The notes under the pieces were generated by a model, which was not told the origin of the DNA, ran no database searches, and saw only the letters and a list, made by a program, of their open reading frames with translations. Made by a program: the position numbers and the translations under genes. A stretch of 47,236 nucleotides of DNA from Bradyrhizobium sp. AS23.2 (GTDB lineage Bacteria > Pseudomonadota > Alphaproteobacteria > Rhizobiales > Xanthobacteraceae). Below, one piece after another: positions 26,063 to 33,908 of the stretch (position 1 is the stretch's first letter; the number at the start of each line of letters is the position of its first letter). The stretch covers positions 1 to 47,236 of the forward strand of contig NZ_LGHM01000012.1 of NCBI RefSeq assembly GCF_001908185.1. Reading direction: 5' to 3'.

Positions 26063-27352
26063 ATGTTGGACCAGGACGTCGCGTCCGCGATCATCGAGGC
26101 TGTCGATCGAAGCTTCGACAGGCAGCTTCGTTTCACCCAGGATTTCGTTCGCATCCCTTCCTTGCGCGGCCAGGAACACACGGTTCAGGATTTCATGGCC
26201 AGCGCGATGGCCGAGCGCGACCTGTCCGTCGACCAATGGCGCATCGACGTTGACGACATCAAGCATCTGCCGGGATTCGCCCCTGTAACGATATCCTACG
26301 AAAATTCCTTCAACGTCGTCGGTACCTACCGGCCGGCGACACGCAAAGGACGATCGCTGATCTTCAATGGTCATGTCGACGTGGTGCCGACTGGAGATGC
26401 AGCGCGATGGACAACCCCGCCCTTCGAACCACGCATCGACGGACACTGGATGTACGGTCGCGGCGCGGGCGACATGAAATCAGGCCTCGCCGCAACGCTC
26501 TTCGCCTTTGACGCGGTGCGTGCGGCCGGCTTCCAGCCCACCGCGCCGATTCATTTCCAGTCGGTCGTCGAAGAGGAATGCACCGGCAACGGAACGCTCG
26601 CCTGCCTGCAGCGAGGGTACAAGGCGGATTGCGCCTTCGTGCCCGAACCGTTGCAGCCAAAGTTGCTGCGCGCCGAGATCGGGCTGATCTGGTTTCGCGT
26701 CCATGTTGCCGGCGACCCGCAGCACGCATCCGGCTTCACCTCGACCGGTGCCAACGCGATCGAGAAGGCGCTTGCCCTGTGGCCCCATATCAAGGCGCTG
26801 GAGGATCTATGGAACGCGCGCAAGTGTGATCACCCGGTTTACAAAAACCATCCGCATCCGATCCGATTCAACATCGGCGAGATCACCGGCGGCGAATGGA
26901 CGTCGAGCGTGCCATCGACGGCAACGCTCCATGTACGCTGCAGCGTCCTGCCGGGTTGGAGCCTCTCCGAGGCGTGTGCGGAGATCGAAGCCTGCGTGCG
27001 CAACGCCGCGCTGACGGACCCATATCTGTCCAACAATCCTCCTCGGATCGAATATCACGGGCACATGGCGGAGGGCTACGTGCTCGAGAACGGTGCGGCC
27101 CAGGAGGCGGTCCTGGCAGACAGCCATCGGATGGTGTTCGGCACGGCGCTGGAAGAGGAGGTGACGTCGGCGGCAACGGACGCGCGTTTCTTCGGGCTTT
27201 ATCAGGGAACGCCGGCCATCGTGTACGGACCAATTTGCGAGAGCGCTCATGGTTTCGACGAGCGGGTCGATCTCAATAGTCTGCGCGCTGTGACCAAGAC
27301 CATGGCGCTATTCCTCGCGGATTGGTGTGGAATCGAGCGGGTGAAAGCATGA
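26063..27352 (+). CDS. M20-family metallohydrolase (ArgE/DapE/ACY1-like deacylase)
   Basis: 429-residue cytosolic zinc-dependent amidohydrolase. Metal and catalytic residues are in place: FNGHVDVVPTGD (H104, D106), YGRGAGDMKSG (D137), VVEEECTGNG (Glu171 region), and a C-terminal ESAHGFDERVD histidine. The dimerisation/lid domain is present (AEIGLIWFRVHVAGDPQHAS). The family removes acyl groups from N-acyl amino acids or succinyl-diaminopimelate and relatives. It is linked by a 4-base overlap to the carbamoylase-like enzyme and follows the importer genes with a good ribosome site (AGGGA). It therefore probably acts on the imported substrate or on the product of the partner. Confidence 0.88.
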   Translation: MLDQDVASAIIEAVDRSFDRQLRFTQDFVRIPSLRGQEHTVQDFMASAMAERDLSVDQWRIDVDDIKHLPGFAPVTISYENSFNVVGTYRPATRKGRSLIFNGHVDVVPTGDAARWTTPPFEPRIDGHWMYGRGAGDMKSGLAATLFAFDAVRAAGFQPTAPIHFQSVVEEECTGNGTLACLQRGYKADCAFVPEPLQPKLLRAEIGLIWFRVHVAGDPQHASGFTSTGANAIEKALALWPHIKALEDLWNARKCDHPVYKNHPHPIRFNIGEITGGEWTSSVPSTATLHVRCSVLPGWSLSEACAEIEACVRNAALTDPYLSNNPPRIEYHGHMAEGYVLENGAAQEAVLADSHRMVFGTALEEEVTSAATDARFFGLYQGTPAIVYGPICESAHGFDERVDLNSLRAVTKTMALFLADWCGIERVKA

Positions 27353-28578
27353 GCACATTCAGGGTTGACGGCGAGCGGCTCTGGTCCTCGCTGATGGAAA
27401 TGGGAACCTTCGGCCAGACGCCAGGCGGTGGTTGTCGGCGGCTGGCGCTGACGGACGAGGACAAGCAGGCGCGCGACCGGTTCTGCAGCTGGGCGAAGGC
27501 ATTGGGTTGCAGCGTCACCGTCGATCGTATCGGCAACATCTTTGCCCGACGCGAGGGCACGGACTCGCGCGCGGCGCCGGTCATGATCGGGAGTCATCTC
27601 GACACGGTGCCGACCGGCGGCAAGTTCGACGGTGTGCTCGGGGTGGTCAGCGGAATCGAGGTGCTTCGCCGCCTCGATGAGCTCTCGATCAAGACCAAAG
27701 CGCCCGTGGAAGTCGCCGTCTGGACCAACGAAGAGGGGGCACGCTTTTCGCCAATGACGCTGGGATCATCGGTATTCTCCGGTGACTATAGCCTCGGAGC
27801 GGCCCTCGGCCGCACCGACGGCGACGGGGTCACTGTGGCTGAGGCGCTTGCACGCATCGGCTATGCCGGTAATGCTCCCGTAGGCGGTCGCAAGATTTCG
27901 GCCTATCTCGAACTTCACATCGAGCAGGGGCCGTTGATGAAGGAAGGCGGCGAGCAGATCGGCGTCGTGAACGGATCCTTCAACGCTCGCTACTTCGTGG
28001 CTACTGTGACAGGCGAGCCCGCTCATGTGGGGCCGACGCCCATGGACATGCGTCGCGACGCGCTGGTCGCCGCGGCCGCGTTGACCCTGGAGGTCGACCG
28101 CATCGGTCGATCACGAGGTCGCGAAGGCCGGTCGAATGCGCCGCATCTTTCGCTCTATCCCAATGTGCGCGGGGTCATTCCCGGCGAGGTCCGGTTGAGC
28201 TGCGATGTTCGGCATAGCGATCAATCGGAAATGCTGGCGATGGAGCAGGAGCTGCGTGACGCCTGCGTCAAGGTGGCGTCGGAGCGCGGCGTCGAGATAT
28301 CGCTCGAGCAGTACTTCGAATTCGGCCCCATCGAGTTCGATCCTGGCGTGACGGCGATGGTCCGGGAGACGGCAAAGGCGCTCAAGCTTTCGCACCGGGA
28401 CATTCTTACGGTTGCCGGCCATGACGCGGTGCCGATGAACACAATCTGCCCAACCGCGATGATATTCGTACCGAGCGAGAGCGGGATCAGCCACAACGAG
28501 GCCGAATACAGCACACCCCAACAATGTGCAGATGGAGCCGATGTGTTGCTGAATATGGTGTCGAAGCTTGCGGGTTAA
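27349..28578 (+). CDS. M20-family Zn-dependent hydrolase, N-carbamoyl-L-amino acid hydrolase / allantoate amidohydrolase-like
   Basis: 409 residues. It resembles the hydantoinase/carbamoylase (HyuC, AllC, beta-ureidopropionase) branch: MIGSHLDTVPTGGKFDGVLG (H83, D85, D94), VAVWTNEEGARF (E128, E129), LELHIEQGPLM (H190), AGHDAVPMN and GISHNEAEYS (His near 383). These enzymes split the N-carbamoyl group from amino acids or ureido acids, releasing CO2 and ammonia. The ATG overlaps the stop of the preceding hydrolase (ATGA), so both are made together. Which of carbamoyl-amino acid, ureidopropionate or allantoate is used cannot be told. Confidence 0.88.
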   Translation: MSTFRVDGERLWSSLMEMGTFGQTPGGGCRRLALTDEDKQARDRFCSWAKALGCSVTVDRIGNIFARREGTDSRAAPVMIGSHLDTVPTGGKFDGVLGVVSGIEVLRRLDELSIKTKAPVEVAVWTNEEGARFSPMTLGSSVFSGDYSLGAALGRTDGDGVTVAEALARIGYAGNAPVGGRKISAYLELHIEQGPLMKEGGEQIGVVNGSFNARYFVATVTGEPAHVGPTPMDMRRDALVAAAALTLEVDRIGRSRGREGRSNAPHLSLYPNVRGVIPGEVRLSCDVRHSDQSEMLAMEQELRDACVKVASERGVEISLEQYFEFGPIEFDPGVTAMVRETAKALKLSHRDILTVAGHDAVPMNTICPTAMIFVPSESGISHNEAEYSTPQQCADGADVLLNMVSKLAG

Positions 28579-28630
28579 TTGACCGATTATGGCGCGACAA
28601 ATAGCGGCTCAGAAACGAAATGCTGTCTCG

Positions 28631-29710
28631 TTACGTCGACATGCCGAATAGCCTGCGCACTGCTGGCAGCCACTCGCCGGTCATCGTGAACTCGAGCCCG
28701 AGTCGGGCTCCGCAGGCGATCGCCAGCATGGTGATCGGCGCCGAGAGAGCAAGCGTCGAGAATGCGGTCAATCCCTGGCCGATGGTGCATCCCATCGACA
28801 TGACCCCTCCGATGCCCATCAGAAGCGCGCCGGTCATGTGACGCTTCAATTCGCGAGCGTCGTCGCAGGCTTCCCAGCGGAAGCCACGTGCGAGCAGTGC
28901 CGCGGCAAAAGAGCCCGCTACAACGCCGGCAACGGAGCCGATACCGAAATTCAGCCGCGCGCCTGAGAAGGTGGCGATGTATAGGATCGCGTCGCCGAGC
29001 GGAGCGACAAAAGTGAGCGAGGAAACTCGGGCGGGATCAAATTCGTCATCCGCGAGCCACCCCGTCGCGAACCAGCCGAACGCGATGGCGGCGCCGACGG
29101 CAAGGCCGGAGAGCAATAGTCTCCGCGATCGGATCAGTTTTCCGTCCGCGAGCGCCCAGAAGGCCAGCGTGGCTGCAACCGATGCGACGAGAACTGCATG
29201 CGTCGAGGTGCCCACAGCGAGCAGCGATGTCATCGTCTGATTGGTGCCCTCGGGCAGCCGGATGGCCAAGGGCTCGATCAACGCCAGGCGCAGCATCCCC
29301 GTAATGCCGCGCATGGTCGCGAGCGCCGAGAGACCGAGCACAAGAAAGACCACGATGGCGCGCAAATCGCCGCCGCCGACACGGACGAGCGTGCCGAAGC
29401 CGCAGGTGCCGACCAGCGCCATGCCGACGCCGAACATCAGCCCGCCGATGATCGCGCCACCGAAGCCGATCGACGACGTCAGGTAGATCGACCGCGACAG
29501 ATCGACGACGCTGAATTCAGCCAGTGCCTGCGTCGCAAGCATCGCGACGGCGGCTGCAAGGGCAAAGGACTTCAACCGGCGGAAATCCGATCCGAAGAAC
29601 GCGTCCTCAAGCATCGCAAGCGTGCAGAAACGACCCGCCCGGCCGGCAACACCGAGCACCGCGCCGGCGCCAAGCCCGCACGCGAACGCTATGATCGAAG
29701 GACTCAGCAT
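28631..29710 (-). CDS. YeeE/YedE-family transporter (TsuA-like, sulfur compound uptake)
   Basis: 359-residue integral membrane protein, about nine to ten helices. Conserved family cysteines: GRFCTLAM (C29), VGTCGFGTLVR (C103) and SMGCTIGQGL (near 308). The family includes TsuA, which takes up thiosulfate, and proteins for other sulfur species. It is on the same strand as soxR/soxS and 72 bases downstream, at one edge of the sox cluster, with a homologous transporter at the other edge (40700). A role in moving thiosulfate or a sulfur intermediate is a reasonable inference. Confidence 0.85.
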   Translation of the reverse strand: MLSPSIIAFACGLGAGAVLGVAGRAGRFCTLAMLEDAFFGSDFRRLKSFALAAAVAMLATQALAEFSVVDLSRSIYLTSSIGFGGAIIGGLMFGVGMALVGTCGFGTLVRVGGGDLRAIVVFLVLGLSALATMRGITGMLRLALIEPLAIRLPEGTNQTMTSLLAVGTSTHAVLVASVAATLAFWALADGKLIRSRRLLLSGLAVGAAIAFGWFATGWLADDEFDPARVSSLTFVAPLGDAILYIATFSGARLNFGIGSVAGVVAGSFAAALLARGFRWEACDDARELKRHMTGALLMGIGGVMSMGCTIGQGLTAFSTLALSAPITMLAIACGARLGLEFTMTGEWLPAVRRLFGMST

Positions 29711-29782
29711 GCCTACCGGACGTCTTTGTTCTGCTTGCTTGGCAGTCTGCGCTAGGAAGGTCCGAAAATCCAGAGCGGAAAA

Positions 29783-30175
29783 TCACCGGCGGCGCCGACG
29801 CACCGGCTCGCAGAACACGTCGTATATGGCGGTGAGAATCTTGCGGACGTCTTCGTTGGCGAGACTGTAGTAGATCGCCTTGCCGTCCCGGCGGGTCGTG
29901 ACCAGCCGGTCCAGCCTGAGGCGCGCGAGCTGTTGCGAGACGGTCGACTGCCGCTCGCCGAGGAACTGCTCGAGTTCGGTCACCGATTTCTCGCCTTCGG
30001 CGAGGATGCAAAGCAGGAGCAATCGAGACTCGTGCGACAGGGCCTTCAGCATGTCGCTGGCCTCGCGCGCCTTCTCGATCATCTGCTCGAGCTCGGCCGA
30101 ACCCTCGATCTCCTTCAGCTTTGGCAATGGCATCGCGTCAAATTCCCCTGGCTCAAAATCTCGGAGAGCGGTCAC
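29783..30175 (-). CDS. soxR: ArsR-family regulator of the sox cluster (SoxR/BigR/SqrR type)
   Basis: 130-residue winged-helix repressor, not related to the redox sensor SoxR of enterics. The DNA-binding part is ELEQFLGERQSTVSQQLARL with the wing VTTRRDGKAIYYSL. Cysteines C56 (LLLLCILAEG) and C122 (YDVFCEP) are 66 residues apart, the same spacing as the persulfide-sensing pair of SqrR, so it probably senses sulfide or persulfide and releases the sox promoters. It starts at a GTG overlapping the soxS stop (GTGA); an ATG at 30133 is an alternative. A basic tail (RRRRR) closes it. Confidence 0.88.
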   Translation of the reverse strand: MTALRDFEPGEFDAMPLPKLKEIEGSAELEQMIEKAREASDMLKALSHESRLLLLCILAEGEKSVTELEQFLGERQSTVSQQLARLRLDRLVTTRRDGKAIYYSLANEDVRKILTAIYDVFCEPVRRRRR

Positions 30176-30543
30176 GACCTTTCCGGCCCCGATCCCGTCC
30201 CGGCGAGGATCCGGTCCAACAGGCCGAAGAAGAAGGCATCCCCCGGATAACCTCGAATGCGCCCGATCTCGCGGCCCTCTTTTACCACGACGAAAGTCGG
30301 CGTGAAGGCGCCCGGATCGATTCCGGCGAGGTCGGCGGGACGGGGGCCGTTCAGGTCGACGCGACGCAGCGGCGCGATCTGGCCTTCCTCGGTCTTGCCG
30401 TAGATCGGCGCGATCTCGGCGTCAAAGCGCGCGCACCAGGCGCAGCCCGCCCGCTCGAACATGACGAGCTCGGCGGCACGCGAACCCGTCGCCGGGAGCG
30501 CGAAGGCGCCAATGGCCAGGAGGATTGCGATGATTCGGCTCAT
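30172..30543 (-). CDS. soxS: periplasmic thioredoxin-like protein SoxS
   Basis: 123-residue exported thioredoxin-fold protein. The signal peptide is MSRIIAILLAIGAFALPATG, and the redox motif CAWC is at C34-C37. In Paracoccus-type sox clusters SoxS reduces and reactivates SoxYZ and is cotranscribed with SoxR, the same order as here. It is divergent from soxV with an AT-rich motif between them. Confidence 0.88.
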   Translation of the reverse strand: MSRIIAILLAIGAFALPATGSRAAELVMFERAGCAWCARFDAEIAPIYGKTEEGQIAPLRRVDLNGPRPADLAGIDPGAFTPTFVVVKEGREIGRIRGYPGDAFFFGLLDRILAGTGSGPERS

Positions 30544-30584
30544 GCCTTCTAAACGATCTCTGGACTTCCTCGGCGCTTTATATC

Positions 30585-30601
30585 ATTACATTCGTATATG
30601 T
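30585..30601. promoter_or_regulatory. AT-rich motif at the soxS/soxV divergent promoter
   Basis: Reads ATTACATTCGTATATGT; on the other strand ACATATACGAATGTAAT. Shares TACATTCG and further bases with 32191-32207 and the ACATAT-N3-AAT pattern with 32881-32897. These lie in the three sox promoter regions, so it is a candidate SoxR operator. The match is by eye and the consensus is loose. Confidence 0.5.
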
Positions 30602-30618
30602 TCTAGGGATGAGACGCA

Positions 30619-31350
30619 ATGACCTTGGACGTCACGCTCGGTGCAGCCTTCGTCGCGGGCCTGTTGTCGTTTCTGTCGCCCTGCATCCTGCCCCTTGTCC
30701 CGCCCTTCCTTTGCTACATGGCGGGCGTTTCGGTCACGGATCTCTCCGACGGCCGTTCCGATCTGCGCCCCCGCATCCTGATTTCCGCGCTGGCCTTCGT
30801 GGCGGGCTTCTCCCTCGTGTTCGTTGCGCTCGGCTCGACCGCATCGATTGCCGGACGCTTTGTTTCCGCCCATTTGTCCACGCTCGGCCTCGTCGCCGGC
30901 GTCCTGATCATCGTCATGGGCCTGCATTTTCTCGGCGTGCTCAGGATTCCACTGCTCTATCGCAGCGCGACGGTGCAGGTCGACAACCGGCCGGCCGGCG
31001 TGGCGGGCGCCTTCGTCATGGGCTTGGCGTTTGCGTTTGGCTGGACACCCTGCGCAGGGCCCATTCTCGCCGCTGTGCTGATGATGGCAGGGGCCGAGGA
31101 CACTACGGGCCGAGGAGCGCTCTTGCTGCTCGCCTATTCGGTCGGGACCGGCATTCCTTTCCTGATTGCCGCGGCCTTCACCGGCCGCTTCATCGCGGCG
31201 CTGGGCCGCGCGCGCCGGCATCTTGGCGCAGTTGAGAAAGCAATGGGGGCCTTTCTGGTCGTAACCGGATTGATGTTCCTGACCGGCTTGATGCCCGCGG
31301 TCTCCGAATGGCTGCTCGAGCATTTCCCTGGACTGACCAGCATCGGCTGA
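30619..31350 (+). CDS. soxV: CcdA-family thiol-disulfide transporter SoxV
   Basis: 243 residues, six membrane helices. Both redox-active cysteines of CcdA proteins are present: SFLSPCILPLVPP (C22) and GWTPCAGPIL (C145). The protein carries electrons from cytosolic thioredoxin across the membrane to periplasmic thioredoxins. In sox clusters this is SoxV, feeding SoxW/SoxS. It is the first gene on the plus strand, opposite soxS. Confidence 0.9.
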   Translation: MTLDVTLGAAFVAGLLSFLSPCILPLVPPFLCYMAGVSVTDLSDGRSDLRPRILISALAFVAGFSLVFVALGSTASIAGRFVSAHLSTLGLVAGVLIIVMGLHFLGVLRIPLLYRSATVQVDNRPAGVAGAFVMGLAFAFGWTPCAGPILAAVLMMAGAEDTTGRGALLLLAYSVGTGIPFLIAAAFTGRFIAALGRARRHLGAVEKAMGAFLVVTGLMFLTGLMPAVSEWLLEHFPGLTSIG

Positions 31351-31351
31351 C

Positions 31352-31457
31352 CTAGAGCGTTTTCGAGCGAAGTGGATACCGGTTCGCGTCAAGAAAACGC
31401 GTCAGAATAAGAGTCTAGAGCTCCGTTCCGATTCCATCGGAACGGAAATGGCTCTAG
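31352..31457. repeat. palindromic intergenic repeat (Bradyrhizobium-type)
   Basis: Composite palindromic element. CTAGAGC (31352-31358) recurs at 31415-31421 and inverted as GCTCTAG at 31451-31457. An 8-base pair GCGTTTTC / GAAAACGC (31357-31364, 31393-31400) forms one hairpin; CCGTTCCGAT / ATCGGAACGG (31423-31445) forms a second with a 10-base perfect stem and 3-base loop. I recognise this sequence type as a frequent intergenic repeat of Bradyrhizobium genomes (from memory). It sits between convergent genes, overlaps the last codon of the minus-strand gene and probably acts as a terminator for both. Confidence 0.75.
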
Positions 31458-32176
31458 CCGTAGCGGAAATCGAGGAGCTGCGCATAGGATTGCAGCTCTA
31501 TCAGATAGCGATGCACGAGCGGTCCGTCGCCCGCCATTGCCGCATGGGCGATCTCGCCGCTGCTTGCGACCGCGCCATCGATCAAACGGCGGAATTCACT
31601 CTTTTCCGCGACGTCCGCGCTCGCCCAATCGTTGCAGCGCTGTAGGCGATCGCGCAACGCGCTCGCGGTGGCGACCGTATCCTCGGCACGCGCAGGTGCG
31701 GGCTGCTCGCCGAACCGCGTGGCCGCAACGCGCAGCTTCTCCATGGCCGGCGCGATCTCGAAGACGCAGTCGCCGAGATCGTAAAGGCCCGAACTTCGCC
31801 TGAGTTCGTGAAAGGATTGGCGAAGCGAAAGCAGCTCGCGGCCGGCGCCGCCATTGTCCCCGCTGTCTAGCGCGCGCGTCGCCGCCGTGAGCTGTTCGCT
31901 GCCTTTGGTGAGAAATTCGGCCAGCGCGGCCGGCACGTAAGGGGGCAGGGGACCGGCCGCCGTGGTCTCCTGAAGCCGCTTCCACGCCGCCATGGCTTCA
32001 TCGGACTCCATTTGCGCCAGCGCGGTGTTGCCGGTGCGGGCATAGCTCGCGGCCGTGCGCAGATTGGCCATGATCGGCTCGATCGCCGATGCGAAATCTC
32101 TGGGCTTGCCGACGTCGGCACCGAGAACAAGCCCGCACGAGACCAGCCATGCCAGCAGGATGATGGTGCAGCGCAA
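31454..32176 (-). CDS. secreted protein of unknown function in the sox cluster
   Basis: 240 residues with a clear signal peptide (MRCTIILLAWLVSCGLVLGA), then a largely alpha-helical, charged sequence. Visible segments: FASAIEPIMANLRTAASYAR, LRQSFHELRRSSGLYDLGD, RLQRCNDWASADVAEKSEF, and HRYLIELQSYAQLLDFRYG at the end. Two cysteines remain in the mature part (DLGDCVFEI, RLQRCNDWA); there is no CxxCH, so it is not a c-type cytochrome. The helical pattern recalls four-helix-bundle periplasmic proteins. It is divergent from soxW with a shared motif between them, so it is likely co-regulated with sox. I do not recognise the family. Confidence 0.75.
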   Translation of the reverse strand: MRCTIILLAWLVSCGLVLGADVGKPRDFASAIEPIMANLRTAASYARTGNTALAQMESDEAMAAWKRLQETTAAGPLPPYVPAALAEFLTKGSEQLTAATRALDSGDNGGAGRELLSLRQSFHELRRSSGLYDLGDCVFEIAPAMEKLRVAATRFGEQPAPARAEDTVATASALRDRLQRCNDWASADVAEKSEFRRLIDGAVASSGEIAHAAMAGDGPLVHRYLIELQSYAQLLDFRYG

Positions 32177-32190
32177 GACAGTAAATCCTT

Positions 32191-32207
32191 GTTACATTCG
32201 AGTATTT
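32191..32207. promoter_or_regulatory. AT-rich motif between the unknown gene and soxW
   Basis: Reads GTTACATTCGAGTATTT. ATTCGAGTATTTGAAT (32197-32212) is an imperfect 16-base palindrome with ATTC / GAAT ends. It shares TACATTCG with the motif at 30585 and lies in the divergent promoter region. Candidate SoxR operator. Confidence 0.5.
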
Positions 32208-32253
32208 GAATATCATAATGGAAATGATCGATGTGCAAGAGGACAAATTCCAG

Positions 32254-32835
32254 ATGTCGCCCAGCAGGCCGACGCGGCGCAACGTTCTCGCATGGGCGCC
32301 CTGTGCCGCCCTTGTTGCGGGCTTGAGCGCGGCGCGTGCCGAGCCGTCGCCCGGAGATGACGGGCTCTATCACGAGCCGTGGTTTCTGCAGAGCTTCCTT
32401 GACCTGCGTGACGACCTCGACAGCGCGGTCGCCGGCGGCAAACGCCTCGCCATCATGTGGGAGTTGCGTGGTTGTCCCTATTGCCGCGAGACGCATCTGG
32501 TGAACTTCGCCGACGCCGACATCACGAAATACATCCGCGACAATTTCGAGGTGTTGCAGCTCAATCTGATCGGCTCTCGCAAGGTTACGGATTTTGACCG
32601 CCAGGAATTGTCCGAGAAGGATCTCGCCCAGAAATACGGGATCAGGTTTACTCCGACGTTCCAGTTCTTTCCGCCATCGTCCGGCGGCATCGAAGTAAAG
32701 GAGCCGATGGCCCGCGAGGTCGCGCGGGCGCCGGGTTATCTCAAGCCGCAGCATTTCCTGGCGATGTTTCGCTTCGTACGGGAGCGGGCCTATGAGCGCG
32801 GTTCGTTCCGGGATTTTCTCGCTACCAACGGCTAG
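32254..32835 (+). CDS. soxW: periplasmic thioredoxin SoxW
   Basis: 193 residues from ATG 32254. The N-terminus has a twin-arginine-like signal, PTRRNVLAWAPCAALVAG. The thioredoxin-like active site RGCPYCRETHL is at C74-C77. The cis-proline segment RFTPTFQFFPP is present. SoxW takes electrons from SoxV. Two in-frame ATGs upstream (32218, 32224) and an ATA at 32206 are weaker starts; AGAGGA precedes 32254. It sits between the divergent promoter and soxX. Confidence 0.88.
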   Translation: MSPSRPTRRNVLAWAPCAALVAGLSAARAEPSPGDDGLYHEPWFLQSFLDLRDDLDSAVAGGKRLAIMWELRGCPYCRETHLVNFADADITKYIRDNFEVLQLNLIGSRKVTDFDRQELSEKDLAQKYGIRFTPTFQFFPPSSGGIEVKEPMAREVARAPGYLKPQHFLAMFRFVRERAYERGSFRDFLATNG

Positions 32836-32880
32836 CTGAGAGCGCTTCGCGAATTTCGCTTGACGTCGTCGTTCATATCA

Positions 32881-32897
32881 ACATATCGTAATAATTG
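32881..32897. promoter_or_regulatory. AT-rich motif upstream of soxX
   Basis: Reads ACATATCGTAATAATTG, about 70 bases before the soxX ATG in an otherwise GC-rich gap. It shares ACATAT-N3-AAT with the reverse strand of the 30585 motif. Probable operator or promoter of the soxXYZABCD operon. Confidence 0.45.
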
Positions 32898-32963
32898 AAT
32901 TTGATGGACTGTCAGTCCATCGTCGTCAAAGGCGGGCGTCACCTCGCCATAAGGGTAGGAAAC

Positions 32964-33419
32964 ATGCGGCGCTCGCTTGCGGCTGCGTTTGCACTGTGTC
33001 TGTCGGTTGGGGGCGCCTGCGCCCAGGAGCCGATCAAGGAGCCGATCAAGCTCGACATCGTCAACGACTCCCTGCCGAAATCCCTGACCGGCACGCCCGG
33101 CAATGCCGAGGCCGGCAAGAAGGTGTTTTTGACGCGGACGCTCGGCAACTGCCTGGCCTGCCATCAGGTCACCAGCCTGAAATCCGAGGAATTCCACGGC
33201 GAGTTCGGTCCATCGCTCGACGGCGTGGCCGGCCGCTACACCGAGGCGCAATTGCGCCTCATCGTCGCCGACCCCAAGCGCATCTTCACCGACACGGTCA
33301 TGCCGGCGTTCTTCAAGAACGACGGCTTGAGCCGCGTGCGCCCGGAATTCGTCGGCAAGTCGATTCTGACGGCCGCGCAGGTCGAGGACGTCATCGCATT
33401 TCTCAAGACGCTGAACTGA
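32964..33419 (+). CDS. soxX: sulfur-oxidising c-type cytochrome SoxX
   Basis: 151-residue exported monoheme cytochrome c. Signal peptide MRRSLAAAFALCLSVGGACA; heme motif CLACH (C63-H67); methionine ligand probably M113 in TVMPAFFKN. It pairs with SoxA to bind thiosulfate to the SoxY cysteine. A short exact duplication (EPIK EPIK, residues 22-29) lies after the signal peptide. The start ATG at 32964 follows TAGGAAAC; the longer open frame upstream has no signal sequence. Confidence 0.92.
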   Translation: MRRSLAAAFALCLSVGGACAQEPIKEPIKLDIVNDSLPKSLTGTPGNAEAGKKVFLTRTLGNCLACHQVTSLKSEEFHGEFGPSLDGVAGRYTEAQLRLIVADPKRIFTDTVMPAFFKNDGLSRVRPEFVGKSILTAAQVEDVIAFLKTLN

Positions 33420-33437
33420 CGGCGAGGAGGATCAGGA

Positions 33438-33890
33438 ATGAAAGCCATCAATCGACGGCAGGCATTTGCGCTCGGGGGCGGCTTCGTCATGCTGACCCTG
33501 ATGCCCATGGCGGCCGATGCCGAAGTGACGAACGACGCGGCAAAGTGGATCGAGAAGTTCACCGGCGGCAAGACGCCCGCCAAGGGCAAGATTTCACTCG
33601 ACCTGCCGGAGATCGCGGAGAACGGCAACACGGTGCCGCTCTCGATCAACATCGAGAGCCCGATGACCGCGGACTCCTACGTCAAGGACGTCATGATCCT
33701 CGCGGATGGCAACCCCAATGCGGGCGTTGCAACGCTGTCCTTCACGCCGTTGTCGGGCAAGGCGGAAGCCTCGATCCGGATCCGGCTCGCGACCACGCAG
33801 AACGTGGTTGCGATCGCGAAGATGAGCGACGGTTCGCTGTTCACGGAGCAGAAGACCGTGAAGGTCACGATCGGCGGCTGCGGCGGCTAA
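33438..33890 (+). CDS. soxY: sulfur carrier protein SoxY
   Basis: 150 residues. Tat-type signal (NRRQAFALGGGFVM) near the start, and the C-terminal swinging arm GGCGG with Cys148, on which sulfur intermediates are carried. Segments ISLDLPEIAENGNTVPLSI and ILADGNPNAGVATLSFTP match SoxY. It forms a heterodimer with SoxZ, whose gene follows by 18 bases, and is exported with it. Confidence 0.95.
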   Translation: MKAINRRQAFALGGGFVMLTLMPMAADAEVTNDAAKWIEKFTGGKTPAKGKISLDLPEIAENGNTVPLSINIESPMTADSYVKDVMILADGNPNAGVATLSFTPLSGKAEASIRIRLATTQNVVAIAKMSDGSLFTEQKTVKVTIGGCGG

Positions 33891-33908
33891 AGGCTTAGGA
33901 GAAGGAAG

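Noticed and set aside
29783..30175. SoxR as the enterobacterial superoxide sensor
   Set aside because: That protein is MerR-type with an iron-sulfur cluster; this one is ArsR-type and sits in a thiosulfate cluster.
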